Position numbers and translations under genes: made by a program. From Meandrina meandrites (lineage: Eukaryota > Cnidaria > Anthozoa > Scleractinia > Meandrinidae): DNA of 64,000 bases. Shown one piece after another: positions 42,741 to 55,183 of this stretch; position 1 is the stretch's first letter, and each line of letters begins with the position of its first letter. The DNA lies in contig OY855913.1 of NCBI GenBank assembly GCA_963693305.1, forward strand, positions 24,326,614 to 24,390,613, read 5' to 3'. The notes under the pieces were generated by a model. It was not told where the DNA came from. It searched no databases and saw only the letters and a program-made list of their open reading frames with translations.

Positions 42741-45265
42741 CCCAAATGCTTTTGTTTTGATGCATTTTCACCCATAAAGCAAAACAGCGCTACTGCAAGC
42801 AAAGGTATAATTAAATCCTCACCTAAAGGGTTTAAATACGACCAACTCGTGCCGTTCTCGCCATTCTCGCGCCATTCTCAGTATTTTCCCATCGCGCTGT
42901 GATCCGTTATACAAGTTCCAAGAGAAAGGTAGGAATGATCAGAGTTTAAACAAACCAATCCATCGCAAAATTAAAATGCGAAGTTAAACTGAGTCAGTTT
43001 ACATTATTCGATATTTCTAACTTTCTAGTTTACAACCGGATAGAATAAGCTTGATGTGCCGCGCTTAAGAGGCATGGGTTACCTCCCAAAAAGTACTAAT
43101 GATCAAGAAATATACTGATGTAAAAATAATTGACAAAAATGGCAATACTGCAACAAAAAAAAAAAATTCTTCTTCAGGTCATGAATCATTGTGAAATGTT
43201 TCTATCACGAGCTGCGACGTATTTTTAGGGTTGTATCAACAGTCTGCATTGTTCAACAGTTCTACATTATTCTTTTCTTTGGAAAGGGTGCAAATGATTG
43301 CGAGCGAGTGAGAGCGCGGTCTTACCAAAGGAGAAAATTAAACTTGAATGAGAACCATTTCTTAGGCAATATTCATTTTACAAAACGCTCAGTTAGAGAG
43401 ATTGATCGATGTGCAAAAATGTATCATCTTTTTTTTCTGTCAGGAAAAAAAAAACTGCGTTTTACTTTCGTTATTCTACGAACCATTCAAGTAGACAAAT
43501 ATTGGATAACATACTGTGGTCTCTCGCTCGTGGACATGAATTGTTCAGTGCTGACGTCTGTCTCAGTAGATATGTTAATAATTCCTGAATTATTCGTAAA
43601 AAAATGATTCATAAACTGAATTATTCATAAAACAAACGATTTTCATGTTCACTGTCCAAGTTGACTAAGTATATTTCATCAGAATTAATTTTCTTTATAA
43701 TTATTACAATACCGATAGAGATGTATTCGAGTCTACAGTGTTTCACATGTATCTAAAACATTATCAAGCCTTCACAGCGTTTATTCCTCACAGTCTATGT
43801 TTTCAAGATCCTTCATAAAACATGCCTAGTCTTGAAAATTTACGCTGAGCTCTTGATGCTGATCAGGACTGTCTTTATAAAACAACTGTCTGATTAAGCG
43901 GGTATTTTTTAACATGCAATTCTCTGAGTTCATGAACATCAACGTATCATCCAAAGACTATTTTGCAAGCTTTCGCTATTTTCAATTTCACCAGAGGAAT
44001 CGGTGTTTCTTACATCTTATTTTATGTTTATGAAAGGCTGCGAGAACTCGAACTACTACCCAACAGGTATATTTCTGTGCATCTGACAATAGGTGGTTTT
44101 CCCGACTGCTGGTCATGAGGGACGCGGTCTCTGAGACCGACATTGTTCTAGACTTTGTTAGATGTGGATTCTTCTGCCAATTCCAACACCTGACTGCAAG
44201 GCGATTCGTCTGATCGGAAAGAAGAGTTCATGATTTCAAAGCCAAGAAGAACTCTAAACAAACCTTTTGAAACACCTGTCGTCTGCCCTTTTAATTCGTG
44301 ACGCGTCACGCATTCGGTAAAGTCGGGGGATACACAGAGTGTAAACAAAATTCATTCAAAGTTTGTTTAACTAATTTAGGGGAATTCTCGATTCTCTTTG
44401 CGATATGTGCTTCCAGTTTCCTCAGCAGATTAAAAACCATTTAACTGAGGATATAGTCCGGTTTTACCATGCAGCCATGCAGCGTGACGAATGAAAATGA
44501 TAAAACTTTCGCGGGAAAATTAAGCGACCTGTTTTAAAACTTAGTAACTTACCGAGTGTTAATAAGGAGATTTGAAAAGTTTACATATCTTATTATGATA
44601 TTACAGTGTCAATGCTTGATCCCGAAATCAACGGATCTACTTTTAGTTAATTTTGGACCACAAACACAGAAACTCGAAAAAATGATATTCAATTTGGCGG
44701 GAAATATTTTCAACTAAAAATCGTAATGGTACGCAGTTTTAGATGCCAATTACTCCGATTTACTCCTAGATACCAATCTTAACTAACTGGATTTTTTTAA
44801 GAGCACAAAATACTATCGGGAAATGGTTTTACTTTAAAAATAAACTGCCGCACTTTGGTGAAACAGTCGACTGAAAATGACTCATATTTGGATGACACTC
44901 ATTAACGATTCAGTGGCGATTTTTAGCGCCACGTAAAAAACACAGTATTAAAGCAAAGAAGGTTTAATATATCTTAATCAACTTATAAAGGGATCAATGT
45001 CATAGAAAAAATACAAGAGCTTTTAGGAGTCATACGAAGTGTGTTTTACGGTTACGCAAAGTTGCCCGAAATCTCGGTTATTTTTGGCCGCTGGAGGGCC
45101 CAAAATAATGGAATGGTGATTTCTTGGAGAAAAACGAACGTCTACTTCTGCAAATGCCACCATTCCTAATCTTTTCAGGTAGCTTTTATTCTGTGAAAAG
45201 ATGAAGGTAAACGGGCGACCTCGATCGTTTGCCCCTGCCCGGTTTTCTCTGACAATAACACTTAA
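42737..45265 (+). repeat. Unit copy B of the large inverted duplication
   Basis: Head to head with A across a centre of about 80 bp (42655-42737). Starts AAATGCTTTTGTTTTGATGC, ends GACAATAACACTTAA. It lacks the (CTCG)n expansion (only CGAGCGAGTGAGAGCG near 43301) and lacks the region 46990-47425 present in C. An empty target site for the 815-bp element is at about 43664-43675 (GTTGACTAAGTATATTT). Confidence 0.85.
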
Positions 45266-46385
45266 TAGCGGAGCTCCCGCGTGCGCCGAAGGCACCCGCG
45301 GGCGGAGCACCATTGCTATAGAAATTAGAAAACCCATCCAGCCAAGAAAATTTGGATGTCACGTCCGTCCGTCCGTACGTACGTCCGTACGCACGGATTA
45401 GGGCTGGGGAAGAATTTTTCTTTGTCCTTGATTTGGAGTCCTTCTCTGGCAAACAGTAACACAGAAACATTTTATGGCTTGCCGAGAGTTAACTTATTTG
45501 TCGTAGAAATTTGTTAAAACACTGTCACTTCAGGTTGTTTTTTCTCGCGTTTTCTTATGATCTGGACATTACATTGCAACTTAAACGAAGCGATTGGATG
45601 AAAAGGCGCTAAAATAGTTGGTACGTTGTTCACCTTTTAACCTGAATGAAAGACGTGAAGAGAGCATGCTGGAAAACGTAGTGCTTCGTGAATATTTCTC
45701 ACTCTATTTACTCATCAACTTTATGGAAACCTCATGCCAAATGATTTAGTCAGATATGAAACCATCTGCTGGCAAGCGCAATTCGCTCGCTGCGAGGTAA
45801 ATATCCACCACTGGCCACCGACAATGAGGTGCGGTGAGTTCATCATTAAAAATTCATTTCCTAGTAGTAACTAAAAATCGGCTTAAGAGTTGAAAATTGT
45901 AAGATAAAGTTTGAAACCTCCTTGTATGAAACCTAAAATATTAATTGTAAACTTGTAATTACTTAGAGTATGAAGTTTTGTTTAAGAAAAAGAGAAAGTT
46001 GTAATCAATAATTTGAAGACACTTGTCAATATTGTAAACAATTCTTTTAAAAGACACTTAGTTCTCCAAAGGTTTCCAACGGTTACATGTACGGAATTTA
46101 TTTTATCTTGGAGACTATTTTTATCTTAAATATAAATTTTTAATTTACCCCCTATTCATAGTTTTAACTTACGTTGAATGATATTTATCGATATTGATAA
46201 AAAGAGTTCTTTGGAGCACCTGTCGTTACTGAACGATTGGATGGTGAATTTGTCAGTTTGTTTCAAAGGCTTGAGTACACCAAGTCATATGGTATTTGGT
46301 TCTCCCATTCCGGAGTGTCGAGTGCTGCAGTAAATGTGAAAGCTGTTTTGTTTGGGAAGATCAGAGAGATGTCCCATGTTTAAAA
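45266..46385. other. Spacer between copies B and C
   Basis: Begins with a GC-rich hairpin (GAGCTCCCGCGTGCGCCGAA, GGCACCCGCGGGCGGAGC) at 45269-45310 and a (CGTC/CGTA)n tract at 45361-45394. The remainder is AT-rich with no gene seen. Confidence 0.6.
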
Positions 46386-46387
46386 AC

Positions 46388-46820
46388 ATCTGACTAGTCT
46401 CTACTATAAAACAAGGTTCGCTTGTCACGTAAATATGTCAAAAATAATTACAAAAAGTTAGTTAGGTATATACAGTTACATCTCATGCCTGGAGGATATT
46501 TGATAAACAAAGGACACGAGACAGTTTCGCTTTTGTTGTCAATGTAACGATATTAAAACGTAGAAATGCTTTTGTTCTCTTAACCAGCAGATGAAATGGC
46601 TTTCATATCTGACTAGTCTGGACTATTAAACAAGGTCCTCTTGACACGTCAATATAAAAAAGTAGTCATTAAAAAAGGGAATTAGGAATAGAGTACATCT
46701 CATGCCTGGGGGATATTTAATAAACAAAGTACACGAGACAGTTTCGCTTTTGTTGTCAATGTAACGATATCAAAACGTAGGAATGCTTTTGTTTTGATGC
46801 ATTTTCACCCGTAAAGCAAA
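46388..46820. repeat. Tandem duplication, period about 219 bp
   Basis: ATCTGACTAGTCTCTACTAT (46388) recurs at 46607 as ATCTGACTAGTCTGGACTAT. Each unit contains TCTCATGCCTGG and ACACGAGACAGTTTCGCTTT. The second unit leads directly into copy C. Confidence 0.75.
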
Positions 46821-49800
46821 ACAGCGCTACTGCAAACAAAGGCATAATTAAATCCACACTTAAAGGGTTTAAATACGACCAACTCGCGCCATTCTCAGTC
46901 AGTACTTAAAGAAGTATTTTCCCATCGCGCTGTGATCCGTTATACAAGTTCCAAGAGAAAGGTAGGAATGATCAGAGTTTAAACAAACCAATTCAGGTTT
47001 TATTTGAAATGTTCCAATGCAGCGTCAGAGTTAAGTACTGCGCCGCAACAGTAAAATTTGATAGTCACTCGATTTGTTTTCTGAGACTGGTGAAGACCGA
47101 TTTGTTTTTCTCTGCAAACAATTTCAAGAGCTAGGCTGGAAAATATTAAATGCAGAACCAAAAAATTATCGCTTCATATTTGAGACATTTTTACGCTACC
47201 TTGGAACGATCTTACAATAGAAAGTGAGTTCTAGATTTCATTTTCTCCTTTCATTTGTATTGTGATATTAAACCAAAGAAAAATCTCTTTTAAATCAGAC
47301 AGACATACTCTACTTATGTGGTTGATAATAGTAAACACACTGGTTTTTCTACGATGATTTTAAGGTCTTTTAAACCAAATAATGACCGATGAATGAGACA
47401 ACGAAATAGAAAGCTAAAATCGTAACCATCGCAAAATTAAAATACGAAGTTAAACTGAGTCAGTTTACTTTATTCGATATTTCTAACTTTCTAGTTTACA
47501 ACCGGATAGAATAAGCTTGATGTGCCGCGCTTAAGAGGCATGGGTTACCTCCCAAAAAGTACTAATGATCAAGAAATATACTGATGTAAAAATAATTGAC
47601 AAAAATGGCAATACTGCAACAAAAAATTCTTCTTCAGGTCATGAATCATTGTGAAATGTTTCCATCACGAGCTGCGACGTATTTTTAGGGTTGTATCACC
47701 AGTCTGCATTGTTCAACAGTTCTACATTATTCTTTTCTTTGCAAAGGGTGCAAATGATTGCGAGCGAGCGAGCGAGCGAGCGAGAGCGCGGTCTTACCAA
47801 AGGAGAAAATTAAACTTGAATGAGAACCATTTCTTAGGCAATATTCATGTTACAAAACGCTCAGTTAGAGAGATTGATCGATGTGCAAAAAATGTATCAT
47901 CCTTTTTTTTTCTGGCAGGAAAAAAAAACTACGTTTTACTTTCGTTGTTCTACGAACCATTCAAGTAGACAAATATTGGATAACATACTGTGGTCTCTCG
48001 CTAGTGGACATGAATTGTTCAGTACTGACGTCTGTCTCAGTAGATATGTTAATAATTGCTGAATTATTCGTAAAAAAAATGATTCATAAACTGAATTATT
48101 CATAAAACAAACGATTTTCATGTTCACTGTCCAAGTTGACTAAGGGCCGATTCGCACTAGCGGACAAGTTTTTTGACATTTTTGACAAAAACAAAATTGT
48201 CGCGACAAGTCAGAGACATTTTGAAGAAAACAAAAGATGTAATTATTAGTACAATTTTATAGCTGTGCACGTGCTTCTGTCATCCTGGTACATTTCTCGG
48301 CACGGTCGTCTTGTGCAAACATCAAATAATCAGGCAGGTCCATGTGGTGAAAAATTTTAAAACGATTTGCATTTAAAGTGCGCGTCTACTCATGTTTTTG
48401 TGCTCGTGCAGGAAAAATGTCGCAAAAAACCTATTTCTTTTCTCCTCCATTTATAGGCGCAAACTGGTTCCCTCCGCATTCTTTTGTTCCAACCCCGGTA
48501 TTACCATCTTTCCACGACCTCACCTCGGCACACAAACGTGTTTTGCCGCCTGTCGTGGAAAAATTTCGCTTGTTGTTTTTTAGTACAATCCAGACCAAAC
48601 ACAATAGCCAATCAGCAACGTATTGTTATCTGGCATTAGATGGGCGTTGGAATGCGACTTGTCATGACTTGTCCTGCCTCGAGGCAGGACATCGGCCCCT
48701 TTGAAGATTTGCCGGTTTTGACAAAATTTGCCCTTGTCCAACAAGTCGTTCGCACTTGTTTTTGCGATTGTTTGAAAACATGTATCGCGCGTGCAACGCG
48801 GACCAATCAAAAGACAACTGCTTCTTTGTTTTCCTGAATTGTTGGACAAGTCCTAGGTCTCAAAAAACGTATTCGCACTTGTTTTCTGTAACAAGAAACA
48901 CACAAGTGATGAAATCTACCAATTGTTACAAAATTTGTCCGCTAGTGCGAATTGGCCCTAAGTATATTTGATCAGAATTAATTTTCTTTATAATTATTAC
49001 AATACCGATAGAGATGTATTCGAGTCTACAGTGTTTCACATGTATCTGAAACATTATCAAGCCTTCACAGCGTTTATTCCTCACAGTCTATGTTTTCAAG
49101 ATCCTTCATAAAACATGCCTAGTCTTGAAAATTTACGCTGAGCTCTTGATGCTGATCAGGACTGTCTTTATAAAACAACTGTCTGATTAAGCGGGTATTT
49201 TTTAACATGCAATTCTCTGAGTTCATGAACATCAACGTATCATCCAAAGACTATTTTGCAAGCTTTCGCTATTTTCAATTTCACCAGAGGAATCGGTGTT
49301 TCTTACATCTTATTTTATGTTTATGAAAGGCTGCGAGAACTCGAACTACTACCCAACAGGTATATTTCTGTGCATCTGACAATAGGTGGTTTTCCCGACT
49401 GCTGGTCATGAGGGACGCGGTCTCTGAGACCGACATTGTTCTAGACTTTGTTAGATGTGGATTCTTCTGCCAATTCCAACACCTGACTGCAAGGCGATTC
49501 TTCTGATCGGAAAGAACAGTTCATGATTTCAAAGCCAAGAAGAACTCTAAACAAACCCTTTGAAACATTCATTCAAAGTTTGTTTAACTAATTTAGGGGA
49601 AGTCTCGATTCTCTTTGCGATATGTGCTTCCAGTTTCCTCAGCAGATTAAAAACCATTTCACTGAGGATATAGTCCGGTTTTACCATGCAGCCATGCAGC
49701 GTGACGAATGAAAATGATAAAACTTTCGCGGGAAAATTAAGCGACTTGTTTTAAAACTTAGTAACTTACCGAGTGTTAATAAGGAGATTTGAAAAGTTTA

Positions 49801-50483
49801 CATATCTTATTATGATATTACAGTGTCAATGCTTGATCCCGAAATCAACGGATCTACTTTTAGTTAATTTTGGACCACAAACACAGAAACTCGAAAAAAT
49901 GATATTCAATTTGGCGGGAAATATTTTCAACTAAAAATCGTAATGGTACGCAGTTTTAGATGCCAATTACTCCTATTTACTCCTAGATACCAATTTTAAC
50001 TAAACTGGATTTTGTTAAAAGCACAAAATACTATCGGGAAATGGTTTTACTTTAAAAATAAACTGCCGCACTTTGGTGAAACAGTCGACTGAAAATGACT
50101 CATATTTGGATGACACTCATTAACGATTCAGTGGCGATTTTTAGCGCCACGTAAAAAACACAGTATTAAAGCAAAGAAGGTTTAATATATCTTAATCAAC
50201 TTATAAAGGGATCAATGTCATAGAAAAAATACAAGAGCTTTTAGGAGTCATACGAAGTGTGTTTTACGGTTACGCAAAGTTGCCCGAAATCTCGGTTATT
50301 TTTGGCCGCTGGAGGGCCCAAAATAATGGAATGGTGATTTCTTGGAGAAAAACGAACGTCTACTTCTGCAAATGCCACCATTCCTAATCTTTTCAGGTAG
50401 CTTTTATTCTGTGAAAAGATGAAGGTAAACGGGCGACCTCGAACTTTTGCCCCTGTCCGGTTTTCTCTGACAATAACAGTTAA
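46676..50483 (+). repeat. Unit copy C (same orientation as B), with insertions
   Basis: Begins GGAATAGAGTACATCTCATG, homologous to the inner end of A, and ends GACAATAACAGTTAAC. Relative to B it has an extra segment at about 46990-47425 (shared in part with A, 41990-42140 reversed), the 815-bp element at 48144-48958, and a deletion of about 80 bp near 49568. The (CGAG)n run is at 47761-47788. Confidence 0.85.
48141..48961. mobile_element. 815-bp DNA transposon in copy C, TAA duplication (PIF/Harbinger-like)
   Basis: Element 48144-48958 starts GGGCCGATTCGCACTAGCGG and ends CGCTAGTGCGAATTGGCCC, imperfect TIRs of about 28 bp. TAA flanks both ends (48141-48143, 48959-48961). Copies A and B have a single TAA at the same place (CAAGTTGACTAAGTATATTT), i.e. 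a clean empty site. No ORF with transposase features. The family also occurs at 31018-32007. Confidence 0.93.
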
Positions 50484-52590
50484 CAAAGAAGTCGAAAAGA
50501 AAAGGTTTAATTTTTCAGTGACCACAACTAGCTTATCATTAGAACGATTTCGCATAACTAGACTTTTAGATGCTAATAAGTGCCGTTGAATAAAGCTTTC
50601 AAAAATGTTGTTTTTTCGTGTTTTTTTTTTAGCCCTTGTTATACGATTTTTTGGTATTTTTTTGTACTTGTCTATTGCTTTTAAGTTCTACTGAAAGACA
50701 GATTGGGTAAAAAAATAGTTCAAGAACGGCATTCTTTGTTTGGTGTTTTTTGGCAAATTTGGGACATTGCTGCGCACGCTGGTATGAACGCAAATCGAAA
50801 GTCTCTCTTTTGTTCTTCCTCATTTGCATTTAATGGTACTCATTAGCATATTAATCAAAGGCCCTTTGGGCTGTCTCGTGTCAGTCAAAAAGAGATTAAA
50901 ATATACTTTACTATATAGTTATTATAAAAGTAAATCTTTTGCTCGGCCGCAAAACGCTTGTATGTTATTTACGATTGCAATATTTACAGGGAGTTCATTA
51001 AAGACATTCGCGCCACTAAAAAAATAGGTGTTCTTAGAAAATTTACCATTTCCGGGGATAGGGGAAGCAGAGACGGGGGAACATTTTGCTGGGATAATAT
51101 TTAGTCTTCTTTTTCCATACGCGGGAAATAAAAATGGCGAACAGGCAGGAAAACAAAATGACAGAACACATATTATTTATGATTTTTACCAAAAAAACGT
51201 CCGTCCTCTCTATTTCCGACGCAAACTCAACGCAAGAGGAATTGAGCGTTACTCGAAGCACTCGTCCCCCACTTCACCTCCTTGTGCCGACGTTGTGCGC
51301 TGTTTTCCATTTCTTTTATTATTTGTTGCCCGTTTTTAACGATCAAAGAACAATATCAGAAAATAGAGTATTTCATACATGTTTCTTGTGACGAAAACGC
51401 TGAAAAAAGAAATGCCGATATGTTTGTAACGAACGTTTTACACTGCACATACCCAGGCAAATAGCATTCCCAAGGTAAATAACACCAAGGTAAACTCACC
51501 GCGGGAATACGTTACCGAGGCGTTTGCGGTCACACACTTAACACTTTACCAAGGTCAATTTTTTATACTGTTTTCGGCGCGAAATGCGAAAAAGGGTAAT
51601 TCGAGGGTGCTTGCTTAGCATCATCTTGCTTTTATTATTTATATTCTTTCGACAGTCCTCTACTGCTTTGTTATGTCAGTATTTCAGACAGCGAAGACTC
51701 CGTTTATATAAATCTCTTTGTTGGATTTTTCTAAACCTTGAGATGAAATCGAAATACATATAAGAAAACGCACTATAGATCTTCCTTGACTAGTGTTGTA
51801 TTTAAACGCCAAATTTCCAAAAAAAAATAGCATTTACTTACAAATCAGCAAGCCATCAAGCCATGATTCTAAGAAAGACCACGTTTTTGCTGCCTTGAAC
51901 ACGCAAAGTTGACCTCAGGAAATCTAAACCTCACGCCATCATATTTAATTTCAAATTTTGAGGTCTGCCTCACGATTGGTCATTTTATCTTGGGGTACTT
52001 GGAAAACCTACCTATCTGCCTCGGTAACTTTCATGGGCGATTCTTTTGTTCTTTTTCACACCGCCATAAATTTACCTTGGGGGAACATTTTGCTGAGATA
52101 ATTTTTAGTCTTTTTTTTTCATAAGCGGGAAATAAAAATGGCGAATAGGCCATGAAAATGACAAAACACCCGGGAAAACAAAATTACAAAGCACGCGGAA
52201 AAACAAAATGACAGAGCACATATTATTTATGATATTTACCAAAAAAACGTCCTCTCTATTTGCGAGTTTCCCGAGGTAAAGAGCCCTTTTACCATGTTAA
52301 AAGGACGATGTGTAACCGCAACTATATAAATTTGACACACTACACTATTAACCTATTCCGTACTTGAAACCCTACACCGCTACACAGATCAAGCAATTTG
52401 TTCCAGTCAAATTTTGTTAATTACATTTTATGCAGTTACGAAAAAACTTTCCGTAAAGATTCTCAAAATCCCGCTCCGGCTCTTTCTTGAAATTCCCGCT
52501 TACCGCTCCTGTTTTCAGCTCCCATCCCGGCCGAATATCACCACATCTTCTTATCTGGGTTACTTAGCGCGAGGTCTGTCTTTGACCTTG
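50484..52590. other. Intergenic stretch with a long direct repeat
   Basis: No gene recognised. A direct repeat of about 160-180 bp is present at about 51075-51230 and 52078-52262: GGGGGAACATTTTGCTG, then GCGGGAAATAAAAATGGCGA and AATGACAGARCACATATTATT. The second copy contains extra AAAACAAAATKACA units. The copies are about 1 kb apart; no LTR-element ORFs lie between them. A sequence resembling the mariner MITE end at 59665 (TTCTTCCTCATTTGCATTTAATG region) is at 50811. Confidence 0.6.
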
Positions 52591-55050
52591 TTAAAGGGCA
52601 ACTCTTGGGAAATTTACCCCGATTTTTTTATTTTTTCTATAAGTTGTTTATAGCAACAGGAATCTTTAGAAGGTAACAATTATATTTTAAAGATATCGGC
52701 CAAAATGAATTTACTAAGAATTTTCTTTTACGCCAATTTGGCGGCCATTTTGAAAACGTTCGGATTTTGGTACGTCACGTGAAGCTACTTCACAGGTGTG
52801 GAAGGCAGATTTGCTTTTGCATGCTTCTGATAAGAGGAAAACACGCCAAGCGTCTCTTCATAAATGAGAATGACAAGGAGAGAAAGACCCTATGCTGTTC
52901 AATGATGTCCAAGATAAAAAAGGTAGTGCTTCAGTGCTTAAATATGAAAGGATATAAATCTGGTGCTCGGTTTTTTTCCGAGTTCCCATTTAATGATGCA
53001 AATATTTATCTTGAAATAAACTTAAAAAGAGTAAATCATGTGTCGTGAAACGAAACAAATCCGTCAGATTGATCGGCCTTCTAAGGTCAGCAAATGTACA
53101 CAGCTTTATAATACGATGCATCCTCTCTTGCACCATTATCGTGATAAAGATGCCTTTTGTCTGGAGTAGATAGTAAATTGAAAAGGGTCTGCGAGTGCTG
53201 ACTCCCATAATTTGTCAGAAATCTCTTCATTTATGAGCAGGAATACTGAGCCTCTATATGCCCTATATGTAAGCGAAATCCACGCGTTCGGAAACAGACC
53301 GATATATTTTGATTCTGTTGTTGAGAAATTTGTAGCCACCCTCAGATTTCTCCTGCTGTTAATTGGCAAAATAGAAAGCAATTCCCACCAGCAAATGTAG
53401 TGTTTCTTTGAAGTATATGCCTTCGAAAGGCGCGCGTGATTTGCGTACAGGTCAGTACTGCGCAATAAGAAGCCACTACCCTGCGCGCTAGCAGAGGCGC
53501 TCTCGCGGGATATAAAATTATACGAAGAAATGGGGAATCAAATATAAAACAATATCCGGATAACTAAGAGAAGAAGTGTTGCGTGAAGTACTTATTCTGT
53601 GATTCCTTTTGAGAAACAATTGTTGTAAATTAGGCAACCTGGGGTGTAGCATAAAACCCGGGTATGAAAGCGTGTTACGCTTTTTCCCTTCACCCTCCCT
53701 AGCCTGACCACGAAACAGTTTCGTGTGCAAATTCGAGCAGATGTCAGTTGACGAGATAACTAAAGGAAAACATGCCAAAAGTTGTAAGACACGAAGAGCG
53801 CAACGACCATTTCAAATGCAAACCATGAATTAAAACGCAAGCAAACGCGAAAGTAATAAGGAGCCAAACACAGCACAATTTTCGATTTTCGTGGGGGTGC
53901 TTTTCGCAAAAAGACAAAAAGATAAGAAATTGCAAAATAAAAACATGACAACTTAATTATACCGATAAATATAAAATCACGCACTGCAGGGTCGTGTAAT
54001 AGTCCCGGTGGTAGTAGTCAGTTTACAAAATCATTCTCAGTACAGTTTTACGCATACAAGCACGAACAAACTTGAACAAAGTTTCCTCGAGGCAAGTTGT
54101 TTCAACTACAGAAAGCGCAAACTCCCTTCTCCCAACAAAAGAAGTGAAGAGACCCAGCAGAGTTTTGTCCACATTTAACTGCAAGCCTGAGTATGTTCTA
54201 GATAAAATCTACCGCAGAATTTCGGATACAGTCTAGTTTCGGTAGTGGCATTTCGCCGGCAGAATTCTTCGTTTTCGAGCAGAATTTAGAAAAATCGGTA
54301 ACACAAAAGAGACAAAGAATTTAACTTGCGTTTCTGTATTTGCAAGCTTTCAAACGCACAAGATAGATAGTGTACATTAGGCTGAAGCTCAAAAGGTCAA
54401 AACCTATTGTGATAAACATGAGCAAAAATATTTGAAGACCGAACTGAATATAAACAACAAAATGCAGCAAACAGTTTGGTTGTATAAAAGCATGTTTAAT
54501 TAAGCTTCTCGCGTACATGCAAATAATAACAAGGCTTTTCAGGTTTGACTTAGCTCACAAACAACTGGCCGAGGTAATAGAGAAAAAACTGTACATTTAG
54601 AACTTCAATTCACTCACCATTCGTCGCCGTCGGCGGTGAGGAGGTTCGATATTTTACTCCCTTTCTCTGTCTCGCTGTTTTTCCCTGGAGGCTCATTTGA
54701 AACGTCAGGGTTGAAATACCATAGAAGGTTCTTAATTATCCCCTGACATATCCCCTCCTATAGCTCTCTAAAAATCAGTGGAGTCGCTAGCAGAAGTTGA
54801 GCTCTCACTGCAAGAATTTGAGTCAGCCATGTTCGTGACTTGTTGCGGTTCCACACCTGTGACGTATCACATCTCGTGATCATAATCGAAACATCCATGG
54901 CGAAATGTCACGTAAAATACGAAGTTTTACGTTAAAATTAACCGGTAAAAATAAGCTTCTGAATTCAAATTTTTTGCTTCCTGTGTAATTTTGGAAACAT
55001 TCGGAAGCTTTTACTGAAATATAGTTTTCTAGCCAAGAGTTGCCCTTTAA
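52591..55050. mobile_element. PiggyBac-type DNA element, 2.45 kb, TTAA duplication
   Basis: Left TTAA (52591-52594) is followed by AGGGCAACTCTTGG; the right end is CCAAGAGTTGCCCT followed by TTAA (55047-55050). A TTAA duplication with short TIRs is the piggyBac signature. A subterminal inverted pair (CACAGGTGTGGAA near 52793, TTCCACACCTGTG near 54850) strengthens the call. Open frames inside (93 aa at 52767-53048, 109 aa on the minus strand at 53136-53465) show no piggyBac DDD motifs, so it looks non-autonomous or heavily decayed. Confidence 0.85.
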
Positions 55051-55183
55051 CTTTTGAGATGTTTGTAAGATAAGTCAAGCTTAAGGCTTTTTTTAGCCCC
55101 CTAACGCAGCTGACTTAAAATGATTTTATCTTGGCGTACTGATAAACATTTCTCGATGATCACCAATTCTACTGGCAAGAAGC

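Noticed and set aside
43191..43607. 138-codon frame in copy B as a gene
   Set aside because: It crosses the CGAG microsatellite, is frameshifted in copies A and C, and has no recognisable domain.
39769..45265. Copies A and B as LTRs of one retrotransposon
   Set aside because: They are inverted, not direct, with no internal gag-pol or primer-binding site.
46388..46820. CRISPR-like array
   Set aside because: Only two long units of about 219 bp; the context is eukaryotic.
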